Assembly (NCBI RefSeq): GCF_001434705.1
Contig: NZ_AZDJ01000032.1
Coordinates: 119,403-183,402 of the forward strand
Length of the DNA stretch: 64,000 nt
Reading direction: 5' to 3'
DNA from: Lacticaseibacillus nasuensis JCM 17158
GTDB taxonomy: Bacteria; Bacillota; Bacilli; Lactobacillales; Lactobacillaceae
Below, in pieces: positions 1 through 10,117 of the stretch (the first letter of the stretch is position 1; the number at the start of each line of letters is the position of its first letter). Below the pieces are notes generated by a model. The model did no database searches. It was not told where the DNA came from and saw nothing but the letters and a program-made list of their open reading frames with translations. The translations under genes were made by a program, and so were the position numbers.

Positions 1-170
1 GAGACGAACTACCGCCTCAATACAAATTCAGTATACCGCCGCGGCCACAAGTCCCCGACCAACTTCTGTAAATGGCATTTTGCGTTTTTGAACTGACCGC
101 CTTGTTCGGGGCACTTTTGAGTGTTTGCAACTGAACCCGTTCGGCCTCAGCTGGAGGTTAAACAGAAGCA

Positions 171-199
171 AAGAAAAAAGCCTCGAGCATGCTCGAGGC
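171..199 (-). terminator. rho-independent terminator of rpmE2
   Basis: A perfect 20-base palindrome (180-199, core CCTCGAGCATGCTCGAGG) is followed on the minus strand by a T-rich run (171-179). It lies seven bases after the rpmE2 stop. The 170 bases to its left hold no supported gene. Confidence 0.85.
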
Positions 200-206
200 A
201 ATCGGT

Positions 207-455
207 TTACTTGGTGAAGCCGTACTTCTTGTTGAAGCGGTCGACCCGGCCGTCTGCTTGGGTAAACTTTTGCTTACCGGTGTAGAACGGATGGGAGTCG
301 GACGAAATTTCAACGCGGACCAATGGGTATTCGTTGCCGTCTTCCCATTCAACCGTTTCGCTAGACGTCTTGGTGGAACCGGACAGGAACTTGAACCCCG
401 TGGAGGAGTCCAGGAACACAACTGGATGATAATCTGGATGGATGCCTTGTTTCAT
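207..455 (-). CDS. rpmE2: 50S ribosomal protein L31 type B
   Basis: An 82-residue ribosomal protein L31 of the large subunit. It starts [14 protein letters not shown] and contains the [14 protein letters not shown] block typical of the family; length is normal. The zinc-binding cysteines of type A L31 (C+ form) are absent, so this is the C- (type B) paralogue, which in Firmicutes is often the zinc-independent form. The ribosome binding site AAGGAG lies just upstream of the ATG. A promoter reaches into the end of murA upstream and a terminator follows, so it is probably transcribed alone as well as by readthrough from murA. Confidence 0.96.
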   Translation of the reverse strand: MKQGIHPDYHPVVFLDSSTGFKFLSGSTKTSSETVEWEDGNEYPLVRVEISSDSHPFYTGKQKFTQADGRVDRFNKKYGFTK

Positions 456-520
456 GATTTCTTCTCCTTTTGCCCTAAGTCATTGCCTGACCTAGAGATT
501 GATTGATTCACAACCTCAAA

Positions 521-549
521 ATTCTACCATGTCACTGCGCAAGTTGCAA
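521..549 (-). promoter_or_regulatory. promoter of rpmE2
   Basis: On the minus strand TTGCAA (544-549) and TAGAAT (521-526) are separated by 17 bases. The -35 lies inside the last codons of murA. Inferred from sequence only. Confidence 0.55.
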
Positions 550-1824
550 TGACTTCTCGGCCTCATCGTCGACAATTGCAACGTCTGCGCCGAGCCCGCG
601 CAGTTTTTGCACGACGCGGTCGTACCCGCGCAGGATGTTGCCGGCCTTGGTAATGACGGTTTGCCCATCGGCCATTAACCCGGCAATCATCAAGCAGGCG
701 CCGGCGCGAATTTCCTCGGCGGTGACCTCTGTGCCTTGCAGGTGGTCGCAGTGGTGCAGGATGATCACGTCGTTTTCCACCGTGATGTCCGCTCCCATGC
801 GCGTCAATTCAGGAATGTGACGCACGCGCTTGGGGTAAATCGAATCGACCACGATGCCTTCGCCCTTCGCCTTCAAGAGCAAGGGCGTGATCGGTTGCTG
901 CAGGTCAGTGGCAAAGCCGGGATACGGCATGGTCTTAATCTGCACCATGCGCAAGTCGCCCGAGGGGTACACGTAAATCGAATCCTCACCGACGTCCATC
1001 ACAACCCCCATTTCCTCGAGCTTCGCCAAAAAGGCGTCCAAGTGCTCGGAAATGATGTTGCGAACGTTGATCCCGTCACCCATGGCGGCGGCCAGCGTGA
1101 GGTAAGTGCCGGCCTCGATGCGGTCAGGAATCACCGTGTGCGCATTGTGCGCAGCTAAGCGCTCAACGCCTTCGATGCGAATCGTGTCGGTACCGGCGCC
1201 GCGAATGTGAGCACCCATGTTGTTGAGGTACGTCGCCAGGTCGATGATTTCCGGTTCCTTGGCGGCATTTTCCAACACCGTGCGGCCCTTGGCGGTGACG
1301 GCGGCCAAAATGACGTTGATCGTCGCGCCCACAGACACCATGTCGAGAAAAATCCGCGCGCCGTGCAGACCTTCCGGCGGTGCGGTGACGCACACCGCAC
1401 CGTGGTCATTGCTGACCGTCGCACCAAGCGCCTCAAAGCCCTTGATGTGTTGATCGATGGGGCGCGGACCGATGTCGTCGCCACCGGGCAAGCCGACAAT
1501 GGCGCGGCCAAAGCGGCCCAGCAAGGCACCGAGAAAATAATACGATGCCCGCAGGCTCTTGATGTTGCGTTTTTCTAGTGGCACATCGCGAATCTGGGTA
1601 GGGTCGATGTGCAAGACACAATCATTAAAACTCGATTCAACATTCATTTCACCGAGGATATCCATTAGGTTATACACATCTTGAATCTCAGGCACGGACT
1701 CTAGGGTCACAGGCGTGCGCGATAGGATCGCGGCGGGGATCAAGGCCACCGTCGAGTTTTTCGCCCCGCCGATGACGACCTCCCCTGACAGCTTTTTGCC
1801 GCCTCGGATCAGCATTTTCTTCAT
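532..1824 (-). CDS. murA: UDP-N-acetylglucosamine 1-carboxyvinyltransferase with Asp at the catalytic Cys position
   Basis: A 430-residue EPSP-synthase-fold enzyme that transfers enolpyruvate from PEP to UDP-GlcNAc, the first committed step of peptidoglycan synthesis. N-terminal [15 protein letters not shown] and [17 protein letters not shown] are family hallmarks and the length is normal. The active-site loop reads [11 protein letters not shown] where the family has LPGGC.IG: the residue equivalent to E. coli Cys115 is Asp116 (codon 1477-1479). Cys-to-Asp at this site is known to prevent covalent inactivation by fosfomycin while keeping activity. Ribosome binding site GAGGAT. It follows pyrG in the same direction, the usual lactobacillar order; the pyrG terminator separates them. 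Firmicutes often carry two murA copies and this is probably the second (murZ-like) one. Confidence 0.95.
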   Translation of the reverse strand: MKKMLIRGGKKLSGEVVIGGAKNSTVALIPAAILSRTPVTLESVPEIQDVYNLMDILGEMNVESSFNDCVLHIDPTQIRDVPLEKRNIKSLRASYYFLGALLGRFGRAIVGLPGGDDIGPRPIDQHIKGFEALGATVSNDHGAVCVTAPPEGLHGARIFLDMVSVGATINVILAAVTAKGRTVLENAAKEPEIIDLATYLNNMGAHIRGAGTDTIRIEGVERLAAHNAHTVIPDRIEAGTYLTLAAAMGDGINVRNIISEHLDAFLAKLEEMGVVMDVGEDSIYVYPSGDLRMVQIKTMPYPGFATDLQQPITPLLLKAKGEGIVVDSIYPKRVRHIPELTRMGADITVENDVIILHHCDHLQGTEVTAEEIRAGACLMIAGLMADGQTVITKAGNILRGYDRVVQKLRGLGADVAIVDDEAEKSLQLAQ

Positions 1825-1991
1825 GGTAACATCCTCACTAAGTCACGGAATTATCAGCCGCGCCAAACTCGGCGCATCGTTCACAGGGAAATGGCCGCAC
1901 AAAAGACTGCGACCGCTAGTCACTCATTGATTAATGATAATGAACTCAAGCGCAAAACACAAGCGCCCTCGGGCCGACCGCGGCAGCCGAG

Positions 1992-2020
1992 CAAAACAAA
2001 AGCCGCGGTGGCCCGCGGCT
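1992..2020 (-). terminator. rho-independent terminator of pyrG
   Basis: Stem AGCCGCGG / CCGCGGCT (2001-2020) with a four-base loop, followed on the minus strand by TTTGTTTT. It begins directly after the pyrG stop. Confidence 0.8.
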
Positions 2021-2026
2021 TCGCGA

Positions 2027-3768
<1,742 letters not shown>

Positions 3769-3791
3769 GGGGCAGTGTGCCCCCGTGGCAA

Positions 3792-4406
3792 TTATTCGTC
3801 GTCGTCATCCGAATCGTCGTCATCAGGGGCCACAAAGCCTGCTGCGTCGGCGTCCGGATCGTCATCCGTGTCATCGTCGTCAGCAAACTCAGCGAGCTGG
3901 CCTTCGATGCCATCCGGCAAATCGTCGTCGGGATCATCGGTGTCGTCGGCGTCATCGTCGAAGGAATCCGGCGTCGCTGCCGCATCGTCATCCGTGTCGT
4001 CGAAGTCGTCGTCTTCCGGATCGTCGTCGTTATAATCGATGACGTCATCATCGGCGCCGGCGTCGGCCAGAAAGGCGTTGACCTTCTTGCGCTTCTTGCG
4101 GCGTGGCGCGTCTTCTTCGTCTTCGGGATGGTTGACCTCTTCGTCAACGGTGTCGTAAGCGTACCAGGACCGCAAGCCCCAAACGTTATCGCCTAAAGAA
4201 ATGAAGCTCCCATCGTCGTTGAGGTCCGTGTAAAACTGCGGCAACCGGCCGCGAATCTCGCTGTCGCGCTTATTCAAAAAGTTCTGGATTTCGTTCACAA
4301 TGTCCACGAAGGCCATCGTTTCGCCCTTTTCCTCAAGAATGGCGTGCGCCACCTCGATCATGGACAACTCAGCCTTGTTCGCATCGGCAAATACATCAAG
4401 TTTCAA
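3792..4406 (-). CDS. rpoE: RNA polymerase delta subunit
   Basis: About 204 residues. The N-terminal winged-helix (HARE-HTH) domain contains [13 protein letters not shown] and [17 protein letters not shown]...WGLRSWY. It is followed by a basic RRKKRKK patch and a roughly 100-residue tail of almost only Asp, Glu, Pro, Ala and Thr. Delta binds core RNA polymerase of Firmicutes and increases initiation specificity and recycling. The chosen start is a TTG giving [11 protein letters not shown], which fits the family N-terminus and places AAAGGG ten bases upstream; an in-frame GTG three codons earlier (to 4415) is one base from the ribosome binding site and less likely. The tail is encoded by near-repetitive GAC/GAT triplets. 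No terminator of its own; the pyrG attenuator lies next. Confidence 0.95.
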   Translation of the reverse strand: MKLDVFADANKAELSMIEVAHAILEEKGETMAFVDIVNEIQNFLNKRDSEIRGRLPQFYTDLNDDGSFISLGDNVWGLRSWYAYDTVDEEVNHPEDEEDAPRRKKRKKVNAFLADAGADDDVIDYNDDDPEDDDFDDTDDDAAATPDSFDDDADDTDDPDDDLPDGIEGQLAEFADDDDTDDDPDADAAGFVAPDDDDSDDDDE

Positions 4407-4454
4407 CCGGTACACGCCCTTTCCACAATACAGTCTACGCTAAACAATACTCGC

Positions 4455-4901
4455 TCACGCAGTAAAAAGCAACCGCAAGCGGTAATCCCCGAGGTGGGCG
4501 CCGTTGGCATTGAGCTGATACTCGACGTAGATTTCCCCGGCCAACGGCGAATCGGTGAGGCGGACGTCGAGCCGCGGCGTGATTGTTTCCACCGGGATGA
4601 TGCCATACGGCGTGCGGTAGCGGGTCAACACGCGCCGCTCGTTGGCAAAATGCAACTTGAGCTGGGTGTCATCGGCGCTGCCACCGCGAGTCAGTTGAAT
4701 GTCGCCGTCGCCGCGCAACTTCATCGTCACGGGATAATCCGTGCCAGCCGCTTCGTCGATTTCTCGGTAGCGGATGTACAAGGTGTCGCCGAGCTGCACC
4801 AAGGTGCCGGGCTCGTCAAACACATGCTTTTCCGTGCCGTCGTCTTGCGTCACGTAAGTTTCAAGGTGCAACGTGATCGGAATACCATGAGCCAGATCCA
4901 T
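4455..4901 (-). CDS. DUF1934 (YwiB-like) beta-barrel protein
   Basis: About 148 residues, matching the DUF1934 family of small calycin-like beta-barrel proteins found next to rpoE/argS in Firmicutes. Features: ITLHLETYVTQDDG near the start, YIRYREID in the middle, and a C-terminal IYVEYQLNANGAHLGDYRLRL strand pair. No catalytic motif is visible and the function is unknown. The ATG at 4901 has AAAGG nine bases upstream; an ATG three codons earlier touches that site. It lies 48 bases upstream of rpoE on the same strand and may be cotranscribed. A TATAAT hexamer lies just upstream (about 4924-4929) without a clear -35. Confidence 0.85.
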   Translation of the reverse strand: MDLAHGIPITLHLETYVTQDDGTEKHVFDEPGTLVQLGDTLYIRYREIDEAAGTDYPVTMKLRGDGDIQLTRGGSADDTQLKLHFANERRVLTRYRTPYGIIPVETITPRLDVRLTDSPLAGEIYVEYQLNANGAHLGDYRLRLLFTA

Positions 4902-5023
4902 TCTCCTCATCCTTTCTGCGTCATCATTATACCTTAACCCCCACCGAATTGCCCGGCTGCTGGTACTGCCAGCCCAATCTCTTTATAATAGGTTTAACGA
5001 TGTTTCATCGAAGGAGAATGCTG

Positions 5024-6355
5024 ATGCGTGATGACCCACTCGCCCGGGAAAAAGTCTTTCGCGACCCGGTGCACAATTATATCCATGTTTCTGATCGCGT
5101 GATCCTCGCGCTGATCGACACCCCTGAGTTTCAGCGGTTGCGGCGAATCAAGCAACTCGGCGTGGCCAACTACGTGTTTCAAGGCGCCGAGCACACCCGC
5201 TTCACCCACTCGCTAGGTGTCTACGAGATTACGCGCAAAATGTGTGAAAGTTTTGCCACAAACTTTCCCAGTCGGGCGCCTGGCGATGGCTTGTGGGACG
5301 ACAACGAACGGCTCGTGGCGTTGTGCTCGGCACTGTTGCACGACATCGGTCACGGCCCGTACTCGCATACCTTCGAGCACCTCTTTGGCACCGACCATGA
5401 GGCCATCACCCGGCGCATTCTCACGGATCCAAGCACGGCGGTGAACGCGGTGTTAAAAACGGTCAGCCCGGATTTTCCCGAGCAGGTTGCTAGCGTCATC
5501 GCCCACACCTACCCCAACCCGCAAGTCGTGCAAATGATTTCGAGTCAAATCGACGCCGACCGCATGGATTATCTGCTGCGCGACGCGTATCACACCGGCA
5601 CGAATTACGGCTTGTTCGACTTGACGCGGATTCTGCGGGTGATGCGGCCCTACGCCGGGGGCATTGCCTATGAAGCCGACGGGATGCACGCGGTGGAAGA
5701 CTACATCGTCAGCCGCTTCCAAATGTATCAACAAGTTTATTTCCACCCGGTCAGCCGCAGCATGGAAACCATTTTGGCCAAACTGCTGGCGCGCGCCAAA
5801 GTGTTGTACGAAGCCGGGGCCTTCGCCCAAGATGCGCCGCGCTTATTGGTGCCGTTTTTTGAGCACGACTTCACCTTGGCCGATTACCTCAGGCTCGACG
5901 ACGGCGTGTTGAACACCTACTTCACCGCCTGGTGTACGGAAAGCGATCCGATTCTGGCCGATTTAGCCGGCCGCTTCTTGAACCGGCGGCCGTTTAAATC
6001 CGTCAGCTTCACCGCGGCCACCGCCGACCAACTGCCGGCCTTGCGCCAACTGGTGGCGGCGGCGGGCTTTGACCCGGCGTATTACACCGCCGAAAATGAC
6101 AGCTTCGACTTGCCTTACGACCAATACGATCCCGAAGCCGCCAACCCCAAGACGCAAATCGAAATCATGCAACCTGACGGCACGCTCTCGGAATTGTCGA
6201 CGCAGTCCCGCCTCGTCGCCGCCATCACCGGCCGCGTCAGCGGCGACAAGCGCTTCTACTTTCCAAAGGTGATGCTGGAGCCAACCAGCACGGACTTGTT
6301 CACGCCGATTTATCGTCAGTTTCAAGCCCACGTGGTGAACGGTCGGCTGAAATAA
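5024..6355 (+). CDS. HD superfamily phosphohydrolase (YwfO-like)
   Basis: A 443-residue cytosolic protein with an N-terminal HD domain: FRDPVHNYIHV, THSLGVYEI and the metal-binding LLHDIGHGPYSHTFEH. This family resembles dNTP triphosphohydrolases and YwfO. It probably hydrolyses a nucleotide phosphate, but the substrate is not known. The ATG at 5024 sits seven bases after AAGGAG; the frame is open 25 codons further but lacks a ribosome binding site there. A TATAAT (4984-4989) lies 35 bases upstream. Divergent from the DUF1934 gene and convergent with the NUDIX gene. Confidence 0.9.
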   Translation: MRDDPLAREKVFRDPVHNYIHVSDRVILALIDTPEFQRLRRIKQLGVANYVFQGAEHTRFTHSLGVYEITRKMCESFATNFPSRAPGDGLWDDNERLVALCSALLHDIGHGPYSHTFEHLFGTDHEAITRRILTDPSTAVNAVLKTVSPDFPEQVASVIAHTYPNPQVVQMISSQIDADRMDYLLRDAYHTGTNYGLFDLTRILRVMRPYAGGIAYEADGMHAVEDYIVSRFQMYQQVYFHPVSRSMETILAKLLARAKVLYEAGAFAQDAPRLLVPFFEHDFTLADYLRLDDGVLNTYFTAWCTESDPILADLAGRFLNRRPFKSVSFTAATADQLPALRQLVAAAGFDPAYYTAENDSFDLPYDQYDPEAANPKTQIEIMQPDGTLSELSTQSRLVAAITGRVSGDKRFYFPKVMLEPTSTDLFTPIYRQFQAHVVNGRLK

Positions 6356-6357
6356 CC

Positions 6358-6378
6358 AGCCGCGCTCACCGCGCGGCT
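6358..6378. terminator. hairpin between convergent genes
   Basis: Arms AGCCGCGC / GCGCGGCT with a five-base loop overlap the stop codon of the NUDIX gene on the minus strand. There is no T run, so terminator function is weakly supported. Confidence 0.4.
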
Positions 6379-6809
6379 AACCACCGGGCCACAGCCCAGC
6401 GGTGCGTCGGTCGTTTTAGTTCCGCGGCGGCAGCGGCAATCGGCATCAGCATTAAGGTGTTGAAATCTTCTAGCGGCGGCGCCACCAACTCGATGTCGCG
6501 GCAGGCGTAAAACGTCGCGGGATGATAATAGGCAGTGGCCCGGTGGTGCGAATAGAAATACTCCGCCGCCCGGCCTAGCTTGGCCCCCATGTGCACGCGA
6601 ATGCCGAATTCCTCCAGCAACTCGCGGCTAAGCGTCTGGGCGTCGGTTTCACCGGCTTCGACCTCGCCGCCCGGCAAAAACAAGGCGTGGTTCGGGGCCT
6701 GTAACACCAGCAAGCGCTGGCCGCTGGCGTCCGGGATCACGCCATAGACGCCGACGCGAAGTTGATAATCCAAGTGTGGGTCCTTGCGCCCAAAAACCGG
6801 ATCTGTCAT
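6366..6809 (-). CDS. NUDIX hydrolase
   Basis: About 147 residues. The NUDIX box GGEVEAGETDAQTL plus SRELLEEFGI matches GX5EX7REUXEEXGU with all metal ligands present. It hydrolyses a nucleoside diphosphate linked to another moiety; the substrate cannot be read from the sequence. Two adjacent ATGs follow AAGGAGG; the second (6809) has the better six-base spacing. Divergent from the YdcF-like gene. Confidence 0.9.
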   Translation of the reverse strand: MTDPVFGRKDPHLDYQLRVGVYGVIPDASGQRLLVLQAPNHALFLPGGEVEAGETDAQTLSRELLEEFGIRVHMGAKLGRAAEYFYSHHRATAYYHPATFYACRDIELVAPPLEDFNTLMLMPIAAAAAELKRPTHRWAVARWLAAR

Positions 6810-6876
6810 CATGATCCTCCTTAGTGTTGGTCACATTATACACTCACCAAATCTTAATCGCTAGAAGGATGTGCTT

Positions 6877-7929
6877 ATGTCTGCTCCCCTGATTTTTCTT
6901 TGTTTGCTCACCGCGGCCCTGGGCTGTGTCTTTGCTATTAGCGACGTGGTCGAACCGCGCCGCTTGCTCAACGGCGTTTGGTTTAACCTGTGGCTGCTGG
7001 CGCTGTTGCCGACGTTGGCCTTCGCCATTTTAAGTTCGGGGCAACGGCTGTTGATTGCCGTGTGCGCCACCTTATTCATCCTGGCCGTGCTGCTCATCTT
7101 CGCAGTGTTCGCTTTGCATTTGGTGTGGCTGGCGTGGAATGCCATCGTGGTGTGGCGGCGCGAACAGCACTCCTTGGGCAACATGCTGACGCTGGGATTA
7201 TTTCTCGGCTTCGCGGTACTGGAACTCGGGGCAAGCTTTGGCCGCCAGTTCTTGCCCGCCTGGTTATACGCGGGGCTAGCCGTCTTCTTCGGCTTGGGCA
7301 TCACCTATGTCTTGGTGACGCTGTATAATTTTCTCACGGCATTGGTGTTGTACAACCTGCGCGGCCACCGGTTGAACCAGGACTATTTGATTGTGCTCGG
7401 GGCCGGGCTCATCGATGGCCACCGCGTGTCGCCGCTGCTTGCCGCGCGCATCAACGCCGGCATCGCCTTTTACCACAAGCAGCGGCGCAAAACGGGCAAG
7501 CGAGCCGTGATGATTTTCTCCGGCGGCCGCGGCAGCGACGAGGCGTTAGCCGAAGGGGTGGCGATGCAGCGCTACGCTGTTGCCCACGGAGTCCCCGCCG
7601 CGGACACGCTCATCGAGGACCGGTCGACGACGACCTATGAAAACATGCGCTTCTCTGCGGCCATGATCCGTGAATACCGCGGCGACCAACGCTATCACGC
7701 CTTGTTCTTCACCAACAACTACCACTTGTTCCGCGCCGGCGTCTACGCCCGGCTGGCAGGACTGCCTGCCAATGGCAAAGGCGCGCCGACCTCGTTTTAC
7801 TTCCTGCCCAACGCCGTGATTCGCGAATACCTGGCGATGGTGTTGCTGCACAAGCGCCGCCACGCCATTGCCGGCGGCGTCATCACCTTGCTAGCGGTGG
7901 TCACGGCGGTGGGCCAGGCCTTCAATTAA
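6877..7929 (+). CDS. YdcF/DUF218 family integral membrane protein
   Basis: A 350-residue protein. About 130 N-terminal residues form four or five membrane helices (for example LIFLCLLTAALGCVFAI). A DUF218 (YdcF/SanA/ElyC) domain follows: DYLIVLGAGLIDGHRVSPLLAARI, MIFSGGRGSDE, IEDRSTTTYENMRFS and FTNNYHLFRAG. Members are linked to envelope biogenesis and vancomycin tolerance in other bacteria; the reaction is not established. The ATG at 6877 is seven bases after AGAAGGA; a GTG two codons earlier is nearer the site. A strong terminator follows. Confidence 0.9.
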   Translation: MSAPLIFLCLLTAALGCVFAISDVVEPRRLLNGVWFNLWLLALLPTLAFAILSSGQRLLIAVCATLFILAVLLIFAVFALHLVWLAWNAIVVWRREQHSLGNMLTLGLFLGFAVLELGASFGRQFLPAWLYAGLAVFFGLGITYVLVTLYNFLTALVLYNLRGHRLNQDYLIVLGAGLIDGHRVSPLLAARINAGIAFYHKQRRKTGKRAVMIFSGGRGSDEALAEGVAMQRYAVAHGVPAADTLIEDRSTTTYENMRFSAAMIREYRGDQRYHALFFTNNYHLFRAGVYARLAGLPANGKGAPTSFYFLPNAVIREYLAMVLLHKRRHAIAGGVITLLAVVTAVGQAFN

Positions 7930-7930
7930 C

Positions 7931-7960
7931 AACAGGCGGTGCCGATTGGGCACCGCCTGT
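7931..7960. terminator. bidirectional terminator
   Basis: Near-perfect inverted repeat AACAGGCGGTGCC / GGCACCGCCTGTT with a five-base loop, followed by TTTAGTCGTTT on the plus strand. It separates the YdcF-like gene from the convergent HicB-like gene. Confidence 0.8.
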
Positions 7961-7968
7961 TTAGTCGT

Positions 7969-8370
7969 TTAATCAAAGAATCGTTGCAGCGCGTGGGTCA
8001 TGATCATCGACAAGTCGATGTGAAAAGCCGCAGCTTGAGCCGTGAGGTACGCCGGCACGGTGACTTGAACCGTGGTTTGGGCGGTTTGATCTGGCGGCAC
8101 CGTCGCGGGGTGCCAGGCCTGCATGTCTACCGGCACGTTCACCAGCTGCTGATTGGCCGCCAACGCCCAGTGGCTCGGATCGCCTGGCGCCGGCGCCTCG
8201 CCAGCGGCATCGATGCGCGTCGCCAAGGCGTCGATGGTTTGCGCTAAGGCCGCCGTCCGGGTGCGCCCGGCGGTGACCAGCCCCGGCCAGTCCGGCGAGC
8301 TCACCGTTTCCAGTTGCCCATCTTCATCGCTTTGCGTTGTAAAAATCATCGGGTAAATCCACACTTGCAT
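7969..8370 (-). CDS. HicB-like antitoxin-fold protein without a HicA partner
   Basis: A 133-residue protein. The N-terminal half (YPMIFTTQSDEDGQLETVSSPDWPGLVTAG) matches the HicB partial RNase-H fold. The end (VPAYLTAQAAAFHIDLSMIMTHALQRFF) resembles the C-terminal ribbon-helix-helix segment of HicB. HicB proteins normally neutralise the small RNase HicA, but no 60-80-residue HicA-like frame lies on either side: mscL is divergent and the YdcF-like gene convergent. It is probably an orphan HicB-type regulator. GGAG lies eight bases before the ATG. Confidence 0.75.
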   Translation of the reverse strand: MQVWIYPMIFTTQSDEDGQLETVSSPDWPGLVTAGRTRTAALAQTIDALATRIDAAGEAPAPGDPSHWALAANQQLVNVPVDMQAWHPATVPPDQTAQTTVQVTVPAYLTAQAAAFHIDLSMIMTHALQRFFD

Positions 8371-8494
8371 CCGCTTGCTCCATTCCTGGTTTGTCTGCGT
8401 TCATGTTACCGATGCCCGCACACGTGGTCAAGTCCGCAAGCAATTGGCCCGCTTGGCGACAAGTTTTGTATACTGAAGCAAAGGGGGCAACCAC

Positions 8495-8860
8495 ATGCTT
8501 AAAGAGTTCAAACAATTCATCATGCGCGGCAACGTCTTGGACATGGCCGTTGGGATTATCATCGGCAGTGCCTTTACGGGGCTCGTGACCTCGTTGACCA
8601 AAAATCTGATCAATCCGATCATCGGGGTGTTCACGCGCTCAACGAACCTCAGCAGCCTGGCCGTGACGGTGCTGGGCGCAAAGTTTACCTATGGGCAATT
8701 CATCGCCGACGTCATTAACTTCTTGATTGTGGCGTTTGTCGTGTTCCTGCTGGTGAAGGCGGCCAACCGTCTGTTGCCGCGGCCAGAGGCCAAAGCGGCG
8801 GCACCGAGTCCAGAGGTGCAACTGTTGACCGAGATTCGCGATAACTTGAAGCGAGACTAA
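8495..8860 (+). CDS. mscL: large-conductance mechanosensitive channel
   Basis: A 121-residue inner-membrane channel that opens on hypo-osmotic shock. It starts MLKEFKQFIMRGNVLDMAVGI, with the pore-lining TM1 in AVGIIIGSAFTGLVTSL, a second helix FLIVAFVVFLLVKA, and a C-terminal helix ending LLTEIRDNLKRD. Length is normal for the short Firmicute form. A GGGGG ribosome binding site precedes the ATG and a TATACT (8470 region) lies upstream. A strong terminator follows. Confidence 0.97.
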   Translation: MLKEFKQFIMRGNVLDMAVGIIIGSAFTGLVTSLTKNLINPIIGVFTRSTNLSSLAVTVLGAKFTYGQFIADVINFLIVAFVVFLLVKAANRLLPRPEAKAAAPSPEVQLLTEIRDNLKRD

Positions 8861-8861
8861 C

Positions 8862-8900
8862 TAAAATCGGCAGCGGGCCCAACGCCCGCCGCCGATTTTA
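8862..8900. terminator. bidirectional terminator between mscL and prs
   Basis: Inverted repeat TAAAATCGGC..GCGGGC / GCCCGC..GCCGATTTTA with loop CCAAC; T-rich on both sides. It serves the convergent genes mscL and prs. Confidence 0.85.
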
Positions 8901-8902
8901 AT

Positions 8903-9877
8903 TTATTTATGGAACCGAGTCTCGAACAATGGGGAAACCGGCTTATTTTCTTGGATGCGTTTGATGGCGCGGCCGATGAGCGGGCCCACCGAAACGGTGA
9001 CGAGCTTATCGAACTGGCGATCCGCCGGCAATTGAATGCTGTCGGTGACGACGACCTGCTCGATTTCACTTTTTTCCAAGCGTTCAACGGCTGGGCCGGA
9101 GAACACGGCGTGGGTGGCAGCGACCAGCACCTCGGTGGCGCCGGCGGCCTTCAACGCGGCGGCGGCCAAGGTAATGGTGCCGGCGGTGTCGATGATGTCA
9201 TCGATGATGATGCAACGTTTGCCGTCGACCTTGCCGACGATGTTCATCACCTCGGCGACATTCGGCCGCGGGCGCCGCTTGTCGATGATGGCAATCGGCG
9301 TCTTAAGAAATTCGGCGAGCTTGCGGGCGCGCGTCACGCCGCCATGATCAGGTGACACGACGACGGTGTCTTCGCCGTTATATTGGTGGCGCAGGAAGTA
9401 ATCCGCCAACAGCGGCGCGCCCATCAAGTGGTCAACGGGAATATCGAAGAAGCCTTGAATCTGAGCGGCGTGCAGGTCCAGCGCCAGGACGCGATCGGCG
9501 CCGGCGCGTTCGAGCATGTTGGCCACCAGCTTGGCAGTGATCGGCTCGCGCGAGCGCGCCTTGCGGTCCTGCCGGGCGTAACCGTAATACGGAATGACGA
9601 TGCTAATGGTGTGCGCACTCGCGCGGCGCAAGGCATCGATCATGATCAGCAGTTCCATCAGGTTGTCGTTGACCGGCGCGCTGGTTGACTGCACGAGGTA
9701 AATATCATCCCCGCGAATACTTTCCTCGATGTTGATTTGAATCTCTCCATCGCTAAATCGTTTGACCGAAGATTTTCCGAGCTCGACGCCAACTTCCTCG
9801 GCGATTTTCGCCGCCAGCGGTTGGTTGGAGTTCAACGCAAAAATCTTAAGTTTTGGATCCGCATAATGCTCTGCCAT
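8903..9877 (-). CDS. prs: ribose-phosphate diphosphokinase (PRPP synthetase)
   Basis: A 324-residue enzyme making PRPP from ribose 5-phosphate and ATP for purine, pyrimidine, NAD, His and Trp synthesis. Visible motifs are [56 protein letters not shown] and the PRPP-binding [13 protein letters not shown]. The ATG at 9877 follows GGAGGAAACC; the frame extends 25 codons upstream without support. A TATAAT on the minus strand (9977-9982) implies a leader of about 95 bases. In relatives prs follows glmU; here two regulator genes on the other strand lie between them. Confidence 0.97.
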   Translation of the reverse strand: MAEHYADPKLKIFALNSNQPLAAKIAEEVGVELGKSSVKRFSDGEIQINIEESIRGDDIYLVQSTSAPVNDNLMELLIMIDALRRASAHTISIVIPYYGYARQDRKARSREPITAKLVANMLERAGADRVLALDLHAAQIQGFFDIPVDHLMGAPLLADYFLRHQYNGEDTVVVSPDHGGVTRARKLAEFLKTPIAIIDKRRPRPNVAEVMNIVGKVDGKRCIIIDDIIDTAGTITLAAAALKAAGATEVLVAATHAVFSGPAVERLEKSEIEQVVVTDSIQLPADRQFDKLVTVSVGPLIGRAIKRIQENKPVSPLFETRFHK

Positions 9878-10053
9878 GGTTTCCTCCGATTGAGTGAATT
9901 GATGTCCCGTGAAAAGATGAACGATACGCGCCGGAATTGGCGGGCCGTTCACCTAGTCCCCTGCCATACTGGCCCCATTATAGCAAATAACTCGCCTTTT
10001 CTGAAAGGGGTTAGCGGGAATCGGCGCATGAAAGCGATATTTAATGGAATGGC

Positions 10054-10082
10054 TTGAATTAATGGCCTATCCTCGATAGACT
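10054..10082 (+). promoter_or_regulatory. promoter of the tandem regulator pair
   Basis: TTGAAT (10054-10059), 17-base spacer, TAGACT (10077-10082), 35 bases before the first regulator start. Confidence 0.5.
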
Positions 10083-10117
10083 CAAGGAGAGTGACAAGAC
10101 AAAAAAGGAGGATGGGC

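Noticed and set aside
10028-10057. Nine-codon frame MKAIFNGMA upstream of the Rgg-like pair, a possible pheromone
   Set aside because: Too short and only weakly hydrophobic, with no ribosome binding site at proper distance, and it overlaps the -35 of the regulator promoter.
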